Shown: positions 33,468 through 44,700 of the stretch, piece by piece | Layout of the letters: every line of letters begins with the position of its first letter | Position numbering within the stretch: position 1 is the first letter of the stretch | Assembly (NCBI RefSeq): GCF_963678635.1 | Contig: NC_087066.1 | Coordinates: 55,446,312-55,510,311, forward strand | DNA from: Symsagittifera roscoffensis | Lineage: Eukaryota > Xenacoelomorpha > Acoela > Convolutidae | Length of the DNA stretch: 64,000 nucleotides | Direction: 5' to 3' | Program-made: the position numbers and the translations under genes | The notes under the pieces: generated by a model | Database searches by the model: none | Seen by the model: only the letters and a program-made list of their open reading frames with translations | What the model was told of the DNA's origin: nothing

Positions 33468-34583
33468 TTAGTTCTGAAATTTTTGGATATATTCTACATC
33501 TTCTTTCAAAATTCTCGAAGCTCTCCTCTTAATAGGTGATATAAACACTCGCTCAGAAACTGAATGAAAGCTTTTGGACAATTGAGAATTAATTTTTTTC
33601 GAAGCCTTAGGGAAACTTTTTGAAATATTGGGAGAATAGAGACGTATTGTGTTTTCATCGTCCAAAATTTTTGTCTCTTTTCCAGCTGGTTAATAAAATT
33701 TTGTTGGAACTAAACCACTATTAGAGCAATACCTATGTGAATCAACTGTTTTTGGGGTTAAATCAATAAGTAAATAAACATAAGGAACAGATGTTGCATC
33801 TTGATACCACTCTTTTCAATTGAGATCTCTAATCGTCTCTGTTCTCCCAATATCCTAGACCTAATTATTGACTTAAAGTTTTGATTTGCAAAACATCCCT
33901 CGGTGACTTGAGCAAAACTATCTGTACTTTGTAACTCTACATCTCTTTCTAATTTGCTTCGATGAAATAAAATGTGTTTGATCTATTTTGTATTCAGTCC
34001 CTTGTGTCTCCCAGCAGTGTTGATTTTTACAAATTGATTGGAGTTTGAAATTTCTTCACAAGAATCATCAAATATAAGCAGATACTTAGTTCCGTTATTG
34101 AGACGATTTTCTATCATGTCAAAATCTATTCCATGGATAAATTTAAGGATTTTTCTTTGCATTTGACTATAAAGAGGTTGATAATAATGATAAAAGTAAA
34201 AAAAGTTTTCAAATGCTGGTTGAAAAGTACCGATTTTCAACCAATCAAAATTAAGATGAGATTTTTGCAGATCCACTTGGTCCAACTAGGGAAATAAATA
34301 TTCGTTCTTTGGAAGATATATTTTTATCCATAGCTTTGAGGAAGGTAGAATGTAGTCGACTGTTCTTGATAAGATAGCTACCCAAACGGTTGTTTCTTCA
34401 CTTGTTGTGGATAACATAATTAGAACGATTGCACATACTAGCATCAAAACTATAACAAAAAAGTTGCACTAAAAACAACGTAAGAGATGTACGTCCAAAC
34501 AATTTCCATGATTTTCGTTCAAAATTTTTTTCATCAAAAACAAATTTTCTTAAATTTATGGGCTTGTCACAATGATTGACCAT
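33468..34583 (-). pseudogene. Maverick packaging ATPase (FtsK/HerA type), upstream copy
   Basis: The frame from the Met at 34583 (MVNHCDKPINLRKFVFDE) has one stop at about 34398 and continues in the same frame to the P-loop GPSGSAK near 34280. There the invariant Gly before Lys is Ala and the following Ser/Thr is Ile. A frameshift leads to 34285-33983 with Walker B KYLLIFDDS, then stops. C-terminal pieces (EWYQDATSVPY, and 33665-33468 TIRLYSPNISKSFPKA) finish it. The enzyme drives genome packaging in related viruses. The 5' part is single-copy; the C-terminal half is repeated at 31867-32540. Confidence 0.8.
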
Positions 34584-34599
34584 CTTAACTCTAAAAAGA

Positions 34600-35725
34600 A
34601 AAAGTTGACAATGAAATTCAATTACAGTTTGAAAAAGGTAGTACATTAAGATTATTAGGATTTACAATTTGTTAAAAAAAAACATCGAGTCTATGTTCCG
34701 TATGCAAATTCTCTCCTTTCTGCACAGTGAAGAGTTTTTGCGTGACAAAAACACCCCCAAGCCAAAGCAGCGAACACCTACTAGATAACTGAAGTAAGCG
34801 AAGACACAACGCCATACCACCCTTCTATTATCGAACAAACAGCCGTCAAGACAGTACGGAAATCAACCCTGAAAATGCTCGAAAGCCACAGTCCCTCAGG
34901 TCTAGATGCGTGCGAATGTTAAAGATATTAACTCACTTAAACCAGACATCCATTGAACATTAAAATACCCACTAGGAATTCTCGATCTGGAAGACAGCAG
35001 CTTGTTACTTTTATATTAGCGTGAACTGGAGGAGCAGCACCATGCTCTAGAAAAACCGACCAGAAACTAGCCGAGAAATTAAGCGAAAAACGGAACGAAT
35101 CATACTCCGACACAATAAACTTTTTAAAAACCTAAATAAGATTTGCACTTCTGAGGAGTGCAATCCTCTGCCTCATGGGTTGCAAGAAACTTAAAAATAC
35201 ATACATGACATTTCTTTCAAGGCATTAATCAAGTGGGTGGATTTTAATTGAGAATTCTCTGGATGCTTTAAAATCGACTTGATTTATTCATTAAAGTTTG
35301 CCGATGTTTTAAATAGCGTTGGTATGGCCCAATCCAACCTGTGCACGGACCGTCGCATGACGGAAGGGCCCATTTTTTTGTCTTGGTCCAAAAAATAACA
35401 CTGCCTATAAATGTTATATATCAAATTACAGGAATTTTAAGTTTTTTCTCATGTAGACATCATCGTAGCCCTATTCTTTGATACTGATACTTGTCGGTGA
35501 CTGCTGGCGTTTTGAACGAATTGATCTGACATAATACTAATAGTTTAACGAGTATTGCCCGTCAATTTTTTTTATTTATTAGAATTTTTTATTTTCCATA
35601 TCTAGAAAAATCCAAGGATTTTGACTGGAATACATGATGAAGGGACTCATGGCTGTAACCTCGGTTACTATGATACTTTTGACCTTCTGATTACCTAAAA
35701 AAAAAGAATATGAGTCCTTTTTTCT
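34600..35725. other. Spacer between the Maverick and the zinc-finger gene
   Basis: No gene is seen. A CTAG acceptor-like site sits just before 35729, so a 5' untranslated exon of the plus-strand gene may lie upstream, but I cannot place it. A promoter was not recognised. Confidence 0.4.
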
Positions 35726-35734
35726 AGGTTGATA

Positions 35735-38700
35735 ATGTCGGGGAGTATCTCCAGAACTCCTTCAAAACTTTCAGAAATGTTTTTCTCATTTGCTGATACA
35801 AGCTTTGAAAAAGTTTATGCGAAACTCCAGAAAGATATAAAGCTTGTCGAAAGTCTGAGTAATGAATCGGAGTCTGCTTGTAATTTCCAACATCGCTCAC
35901 CAATCAAGCAAAGATTTAAGTTCACGCCATTTACTTATGCTAGTGGCGAAAGGTTAATATACGTGAATCCCAATGAGAAAACAATGCGAGTTGGCTCAGT
36001 TGAAATCAATGATAATGACATATCCAGAGAAGATGCTCCTGCTCAAACAGGAACTGTGAGTATTCTTATTTTGTATGCAATAATACAGGCGACCTTTCAA
36101 TGACATGGAATGACTTAAAGCAATACTATTTTATTAATCGAGATCAGGTTTATTGCAATCGGGTGTTAGCCTTTTTCCCCGTGAACAACTTCGTGCAAAA
36201 CTACGGCGAAATGGCTGACGTAGATCTCACCCACTTAAGCAAGGCCAAATGTTGGTAAGGAGGAAGTAGGAGGGTGAATAGAAAAATGATTTTTCTCGGC
36301 ATGTTTGTTCTGAAATTAATTTCATTCGAGACGAATTGTGATTTTCATGGTATTTGTTTAAGTTTATTTTAACTTCTGGCTCATTTTTTGTCTAAGTGGA
36401 TATGCTCTGTTTGTGATATATCACCAGGTTTTATCAAATGGGATGTGTTCCTAGCATGGGCTGGTCGGAATGCTTTGTTTGCTATATAACACCAAGTTTT
36501 GTCAAATCGGGCGTCTTCCTTGCATTGCAGGTCAATGTGTGCATGGAAACTCTATGAAATAAAACTTTGTGACCAGCCTTTTTAGATGATATTTTTTGTT
36601 CATTTTTTGAACAATAGATTTAACTATCATGAGTGAAGTCTTCAACAAAATACAAATGACAAGCAAATAATTTAGCACTGGGGAGGATAGCTAAAAGGCA
36701 TATGTAATGCCCACTAATAGACTACCCTTAAACACAAATACAGTGAACTAAATTATCACACATAAAAAAAATTGAACAAAATAATTTCTTCAATGAAAAT
36801 CTATTTGTCGAACATAGCCTTTTTAAAAAGCAAGTCAAAGCTATTGATACTGCAAGGCTATAAAACACATATGAAACCTGGATACTAACAGACGACGCAA
36901 AGAAAAACGAAAGGAAAAATCCATGATTTTCAAGCATTTTCAAACCAGCGGTATTTGAAGCTCTTAGATCCGTAGGTTGGCACAGTTAAGACCGACGCGT
37001 GAATTGATTCAACGAAATGAAGTAAAAAAAATAGATTAATTCATCTCAGGATTGTAAATCTTGCAGCCAAATGCGACCGCTCAATTGCGAGTTGTGACGT
37101 TTTTATGTCATTGTAAATGTTTTAAAAAGAATTTAGATATATATTTTTTTAATGGTTTTTCGAAATTTGATTTGAAAAACTTGAATAAAAACTTTACTTA
37201 ATCTGAAACTACCAGACCTGTAATTGTTTGCTGGCAGAGCACACTCAAAGGTTACAGATTTTTTTCACTATATGCGGTTTTTTTTATGAAATACGAAAAA
37301 TTCGAAGCACCGGAGGTGCGTTACGCGCTAGTCATATTTAAGCATAAGCATATGTTTTTGCTTTGTTTTTGGCTAGTGTTAGGTCCTATTTGAAAAAAAA
37401 ACAGGTTTTATAAAAATATATCGGTGTTGTTGTTTTTTTGCGACGCTTTGGAAAATTTTTGCACTTATCGCAGAAAATTTAATTTTTTCTCAAAAACTAC
37501 CCAGTCAATTTTCAAAGAAAATAGTGCCAATGGAAAACCGGAGGCTCTTCTATGTGTCTGCGTATTTTTCTAGTTTTTCATTTTACCCCACGTTTTGCGG
37601 CCTTCGAAAGTTTCAATAGGTGGATTTTTGGCCTATTTGTTAAATTTTTTCAGCTATTAAATACACAAATCTAAGATGAATTTTTCAATCAAAAGAACAA
37701 AATATAGGGATATCAACTTTTTAGGCGGATATTCCCTAAATTCGGTGGGAAAAAAGTTATGTCCTCAAACTAGCCCATTTTTTGACTTTTTGTTAATTTT
37801 TATAACTTTTTGAGCTTTCTCAAAAACTACCCTGCCAAATCGGAGATAAAGGTTTTAAACGAAACAAAAACAATCAGTTATGCGACTCTTTCCTGCGCAA
37901 GTAGCTATTCCCTGCATTTTGAAAAAAAATTATGGCCTTCGAAAATGTCCAATTTTCAATATTTTACCCGTTCATGGAAAATTATTCTTTTTTTTTCAAA
38001 AAATAACGTGCTGATTCTGAGGTTGATAGTTCATTCAAACTAACGTGCTGCTTAGATTCCAAAAAATCTACGTTCTGAAATTCCTGTTTGATTTATAAAA
38101 CAGGTATTATGAAAACGTTTTTTTTTTTCCAGATGAGATCTGGTTTTTTTTTTTTTTTTTTTTTGAGACGCTTTTTCGAAAAATTCGCTTTCCCAAAAAA
38201 CTACCCGTCAGATTCTCATAAAAGTGGTACCAATGGATTCAGTAGCGTTTCACCTACCTGCCTGCATGAAATTTAGGTCAATTTTTACCCTACCCCACCC
38301 CCTACGGTCTTAGAAAAGCTTCACAACTCGGTACTTTTTTCACTTTTTGCCCATTTTTTCGGAAATTTTCGATTTCCTCAAAAACTACCCGTCCAGATTT
38401 AGGATTAAGGGTTTAATCGATAGACCAGGTTGTAGGAAACTCCCATGCACAAGCGGCTGGTCCCTAATTTGCTTAGGGGAAGAGCTATAGACTTAGGAAA
38501 AGTCACTTTTTGATTTTTTTGCCTATTTTTTTCGGAAATTATCGATTTCCTCAAAAACTACCCATCCAGATTTAGAATTAAGGGTTTAATCGACAGACCA
38601 GGTTGTAGGAAACTCCCCCGCACAAGCGGCTGGTCTTTAACTTGCCTAGGGGAAGAGCTATAGACTTAGGAAAAGTCGCTTTTTTGGCCTTTTTTCAAAT

Positions 38701-41700
38701 CTTTCCGATTTCCTCAAAAACTACCCGTCCAGATTTGGGATTAAGGGTTTAATCGATAGACCAGGTTGTAGGAACCCCCCCTACACAAACGGCTCGTCCC
38801 TAATTTGTCTAGGGGAAGAGCTATACACTTAGGAATAGTCAATTTTTCGGTTTTTAGGCCATTTTTTCAAACTTTTTCGATTTCTTCAAAAACTACCCAT
38901 CCAGATTTGGGATTAAGGGTTTAATCGATAAACCAGGTTGTAGGAAACTCCCCTGCCCGAGCGGCTGGTCCTTAATTTGTCTCGGGGAAGAGCTGTACAC
39001 TTAGGAAAAGTTTTTTTTAAAGTTTTTTGGCATTGGAACAAAGATTCAATATACTTATTGTGTGTATTTTTTAGACAATGGAATCCGCTGTGCTTACGTT
39101 TTCTCGCTTTTGCTTGGTGCTATTGGCTTTGTGTTGCGTTTTTTTGTATGGTTCGAAGAAGTTCAACGAGAAGTTGCACGAGTTACGCTAGTTCTCTTTA
39201 ATCAGGTCGGTTTGTTCCAGAACGTTTTTATGATGTCAGTTATAGTCAACATATCAAAATAATCAATTTTAAAATAATCAAACATGTCTCTCCAGCTTTC
39301 AGCTGGGCCCCTAGTTCTGTACCGTTTTTTTTTTGAAATTTCATCTCCATTCTTGAAAACTACTTGCTTCATCTGATATCAACTGTTCAATCTCAAAAGG
39401 CTATTCCCTTGCTTAAGTAGAGAAAATTTTGTGATATAGGAAAAGTCAAATTTTTGAATTTTTGGTCGTTTTTTTTTGGAATCCTTTTTCCTTTTTTTCC
39501 CGAAAACTACCCAGTGAAATCTGAGATAAAGATAAAGAAATCGCTAGGGTTTTGCGTAAATTCCTTTTTTTGAAAATAACCCAGTTCCGTATCAGTGCAA
39601 TATATGATGAAAATGTCAAAAACAAGTAGATCCAGCATTAGCCCGGCCACTAGTTTACTTCCAAGTAATTGCGGCGCAGATGCGAGGACGTGAGTATCCT
39701 AATCAACAGGTCGGAGGTTCAAATGCGGATCATTGAATTAGTTTTATGTTTTTGGTCGAATTTTTGCTGCGTTAGCAATGGCAATTTGATACAAGCTGTA
39801 GTTGCTTTATTGGTGGCTAGTGTTATTAAAATTACCAGCGGTCGTGGAGCAGATGTGAGAACGTGAGTCTCCTTGTCTCACTAAAAAATTTTTCTCAAGG
39901 TGTATGTTTTTATCTTTTTCTTATTTCCTTTTGTTTTGTCTTTTTCGAGCTCTTTTTGGCATTTTCCTTGCTTGTGTATGTGAAGCGCAGCTTCGCCTCT
40001 GTCAAAAATGAATGTTTTTCGAATCTTTCTGAAATTGTACTAGATTCATAAGCTGCTTTATTGCACAATGAACGTAAAGTTTTTCATTTTAGTTGCATCA
40101 CTGGAGCCAGGTTTCCGAACACCCTCTCAAGAAAGACGAGTCATTTTTTGATTTCCCTGATGAAGCAGTGACATCTGAAGAGATCATATCTTATGAAGAC
40201 GATCCGCATAATATTAACAGTTATAAACACCTTCTATCTTATGAATCAGATAGTGCTCTGGACGAAGTAGATGAAGAGGAATATGACGATCGCTTTGGAG
40301 GTATTTAAAACGAAAATTTGAAATATTTTTCAATTATTAAGAGTTGATGAACGTAGTGGAGACTTGTAGACTTTTATTTAGGTCGTGATGATTTTTTGCA
40401 GGAAAAGTCTTAAAATTTGTTCAGGCTTAAATTTTTATTTGTTGCCGTTTGAATTTTGATTTCTTTTAAGTTCATTTTCTAGTTTTCGTTTGTGGAATTT
40501 TATCTGATTTCCCAGCGAAATAAAAATTTTACTTAGTGATCCCGTTTTCTCTAATTGGGGTGATTTTATCCAAAACCTATCAGTCATTATTAAGAGTAAT
40601 GAACGTAATGAAGATTTCGCTGATTTTTTGTTTTTTTTTCAGGAAAACTCTTAAAATGCTCTAATAACTACAGATCTGCATTCATACATATTGATGCATT
40701 TATGAATGCACTTAGGTTTATATGCACTTTTTGATTTTAATTGAAATTCATCTGCTGAAAGTGACGAAAATAGCACTCTCCAAACATGAACGTGGAAATG
40801 GCGCAATAAAACGTGAACTATTTCTAGTTTCGAAAGGGGAATCTTATTTTTTGATTTCCAGCGGAATAAAAACTTAAAATATTGATTCAGTTTTCTCTAG
40901 TTGGGTCCATCAAAAAAGCGCCAGTCTTAAATCTTTCCAGAAGTTCTAAGAGCTTAAAGGGCATCTATTTTTTCTTTGAAATTCGAAAGTTGAGATTTTG
41001 TTCTAGAAAGTTAGTGTTTTTTTTATATCTACTTGCGTTTATTACTCTTTTCCAATCTTCGATTGGCTATGTTTTGCTCTTGAAATTCAAATGGCTTTGA
41101 GGCCTTTTTTTTGAAATTCGAAAGTTGAGGTTGAAAAAACAAGTCAGTATTTTCTCAATGCGACAACTAGCAACAAAAGACAACTCGCAATTTGAATTAA
41201 CAGACAGCTCGGAATATACTCAGAATAAAAGAAAGAAAGAAAGAAAGAAATTTATTTCTCTGATTCAAAAATATACATACCAGAATTTTATACATTTACA
41301 AAATCATTGATCAGAGGGAACACTAAATGGACCTTTTGGTCGCTGGGTAGTGCCCTAACGTTTCTAAGCACAATGTATAATTGTAGCCTAGACAACCGCA
41401 ATAATTAACACACATGAAATTGCTTCATGATTATCATTTTAAGCTTTCATTTATTGTAACAATGACTCCAACACCGGTTATGGAGTCTTTTTAGGCAGTC
41501 ATTTGGTACCATTCAAACCCCACAACTTGATCATTTCCCAGTCTAACCACCGCGAAAACCCATCAAACAGACATGTTTGTGCAACGGTTTTACATAACAG
41601 TTTATAAACAGTAGGGTTAGAATGTTCGTATTTCAAAATCACTCATTAATTTTAGCACAAATATAGCAAGATGGCTGATCATATTAGCATTTCACATTGC

Positions 41701-44700
41701 GATGTTCAAGTTGTCGCTAAACCAATTTCTTCATATCAACACATCCGAAAGGTTCGACTAGTAGAACCTAAAAAGGCACTGGCAGCCGGGCCCTCTCGGA
41801 GTAGCAATCGCATTATATCTTACTTCCCTGCTGAGAAAAACATCGGCAGGCTTAAATGAGGGGAAAATGTGGATAAAGAATTGCGGATGAAAACAATGAT
41901 TCAATATTGGATTGTATTCAAAAAAAATTTTGGTCAAATCATAATTCCCCAGATTGTCTCTTTTTTAAAATTAGGATTGGTTATTGCCAGCTTCCCAACA
42001 GAGGCTAGGACTTATACGAAATTAAAAGTCGACTATCGGCGACGTTAAACCGAAATTCTTACATTATAAAATAATTTCCAAACTTTGCCAGTTGTCGCTT
42101 TCCTGAAATTTTGCTTTGCGAGTTGTCTTTTGTTACTGGTTGTGTTTTGTAGCGAGTTGTCATTGTTCTGCATTTTTTAAAAATGTTTTCTTGCGTGCAT
42201 TAACTCGTTTTCAATTTTCTGTTGGCTATGTTTTATGCTAAACACGGTTGACCACAATCATTTATTTTCAGGCGAAGAAGCGTCTGATATTGAAAATGCA
42301 GTTCTGGAAAGTTCTTTATCTGTTGATCCACATTTTTATCACGCCTACTTTGCGAGGCCGAAGCCAAAGATCTGCGATGAAACAGAGCTACAAAAAGTAC
42401 AAGATGAAAATATTTTCCAACGCCTGGGAGCAGGTTTTAAACCTCCGTTACGAATGCCTGATAGTTGCCACCCGCAGATTCCAAAAACACAAGTTTTACC
42501 AAACAGTAATCGATTAGCTGCAATAAATACACCAATTGAGGGATGCAGTTTGTCAGACAACGAAAGTGCGAATTGTGATAGATCTCTAGACTTGGAAGAC
42601 GGAATCGAAAATATGATCAAAATGGCATCTAGTCAGACGACAGGTAGTCCTAAGAAGTCAAAAAACAGTAAGCCTAAGTTTGATGTGTACAAACATATCA
42701 GAGCAGACGGCGACAGTTTAATTGAGAGTAATCAGAATGTGCATCATTGTGGTATTTGTGGGAATTATGCAGCGTTGACGAAAGAGACATTAGAAAAGCA
42801 TTGGAGAACTCATTACAAAGAGAGGCCACATAAGGTAAGCAAGCATCATTGACATTTTTCATACTGTTTGTTGGCTATGATTTTTTCTTCAAAATTTTTA
42901 ACCTGATGGGACTCCTTCGTTTGTAATTTCAGTTTAGATGAATTGTTTTATTCTAAAGAAGATAAAAGCTTGTTGGTCAAATTTTTGGCTCGAATAAGTT
43001 TTGAAGTTCAAGTTAACATTTATTTTCAACATCAATAAGACATTTTGATGTGGAAGCTGAATTTACTTAAATGATTTTTCAGTGTCCTCGTTGCGAGAAG
43101 GCCTTCAGCTCGATCTACTTACTGAACAGTCATCTTAACACGCACGCAGACATCAAAGACTTCTTCTGTTCTCTGTGTAGTCTGAGTTTCGCATCTAAGT
43201 CTGAGCTGTCCCGACATAAGAGGTACAAACACACCGAAGACAAACCCTACAAGTGCACCGAATGTGACTATGCCTCAGTGGAGTCTACGAAGTTGAAGCG
43301 ACACATGAGAACTCATACTGGTAAGTTAATAAATATGGGATGGGGGTTCGATGAAGTTGGGTTCATTCTCATGACAGGAAGACGTTCTTCGAAGTGACTG
43401 ATTTTCGTATTATTTCTGTGGCTCCCCTTCCTCGAGGATTCGGCCCCCGGGCGTCCAGAGCTTTTGCGCAGAATAGCTGTTGTACTTACGCAGTTTTTTG
43501 TTATTTTTATGTATTGAGAATTGTTGCCTCGCCCTCGGACAAAGACCACTGAACGTAGTCGGCCTCGAACCGCGGACCTTTAGACGGAGGGACGGCTGGC
43601 GTAGCCACTTTTACTTCACTTCGCAGTGAAGTTACAGTTTTGATTGCATGCGTTGTTTTGTTGAAGGTGAGAGGCCGTTCAAGTGTCACTTGTGCTCCTA
43701 CTGCTGCACAGACAACTTCAAGCTGAAGAGACATGTGAAGACGCACACGGGGGAGAAGCCGTTCTCCTGTCCCCTCTGCATGTTCAAGTTCAGCCAACAC
43801 GCATCACTCAAGCAACACCTGCTAGGACATACGGGAAACAAACCAAAGTATATAAAAACAAGAATAAACTGCTGCTTTGCAAGCAAAGCAGAAGGGTTCG
43901 AATCTCTTGTTTTTGCAAAAAAGCTTGAATTGAATAGATGTGAAGAGTGACTCTTCACTCTGTTTTGTCTATAATTACAATTGCGAAAGCAAGTGTCTTG
44001 TAATTTGGAACTAGACTTTTCCCTTAAATAACTTTTACAAATTTTCAACTTGCTTTAGTATTGAATCTTAACAATTTCAAGTTTTCTTCGCTTTTGCGTA
44101 GAGGTAACGCCGTCATCTTTGCATCCTAAGGTCAAGGGTTGGAATCCCGGACGGACCTTGCTTTTTCAGTATGTGCTATTGAAAAATTGTCCGTTAAAAA
44201 TTGATTCGTCGGATTTTCGGTTATCTGCTCACGTTTTGCCGGCTTAGTTGCCACATCAAGGATTTTTTTGTGCTTTAAGCAAGTATCATGGTATCATGTT
44301 GGTGTAGTTTCAGAGGGGACTCGTAACTTGAATTTTTTTCCCCAAAATCATTTTTTTCGGCTCAGCTGGCGTCTGCTTTAATTCCGCTTCGTAAGTTTTT
44401 TCCGTTGCTATTTTTATATTCGAAAGTTGCGAGTCCTGTTTGCATAGATTTCACAGTTGATAAAAACAAGTGTTATGAAAATTAATGGAATTAGATGTTT
44501 TCCTATATTTCAAAAATTTCACTTAAATTTATTTTAGTAGAGAAACAACTAAGGTTTTGGGCAAAGTCCCGTTTTTGAAATTACGCATTTCGTCCCGCAT
44601 GGGTATAAAAACTTCAAAAGATATCAAACACGTTCCTCCAGCTTTAGTTAGGCCCCTAGTTTTCTTTTATCGAGAATACGAAAATTTCGGATCACCTAGT

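Larger units (their letters stand above)
30978..34156. repeat. 1.6-kb tandem duplication inside the Maverick
   Basis: Left unit about 30978-32555, right unit about 32573-34156, offset 1595-1601 bases; a 6-base insertion in the right copy near 32957 explains the change. Identity is high (a few percent difference). Each unit runs from the middle of the ATPase to the middle of the integrase. At the junction (32550-32600) the phrase TTTTTCTGAAAGCTTGTGAAG occurs twice within about 45 bases, suggesting a microhomology-driven event. Confidence 0.9.
27845..34583 (-). mobile_element. Decayed Maverick/Polinton (virus-like DNA transposon)
   Basis: Six minus-strand gene remnants lie in one block: packaging ATPase, integrase, penton-like minor capsid, pX-like core protein, major capsid and adenain-like protease. 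This set is diagnostic of Maverick/Polinton elements and their adintovirus relatives. The C. elegans proteins F54H12.2 and F54H12.3 are of the same capsid and integrase types. Each gene carries stops, shifts, lost catalytic residues or internal deletions. The protein-primed DNA polymerase and both terminal inverted repeats were not found. The block also contains a 1.6-kb internal tandem duplication. It is an inactive, partly deleted copy. Confidence 0.9.

Noticed and set aside
38369-39015. CRISPR-like array
   Set aside because: Units of ~170 bp are repeated along their whole length with no unique spacers, in a eukaryotic intron.
39982-40001. Helitron 3' end (hairpin then CTRR)
   Set aside because: The hairpin is followed by CTCTGT, not CTRR at the expected distance, and no TC 5' end or Rep/helicase is seen. 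Only a loose Helentron-like analogy is kept.
43313-44048. Several 78-116-codon frames antisense or out of frame around the zinc-finger exons, repeated at 46378-47113
   Set aside because: They are shadows of exons 4-5 and the intron, and repeat only because the block is duplicated.
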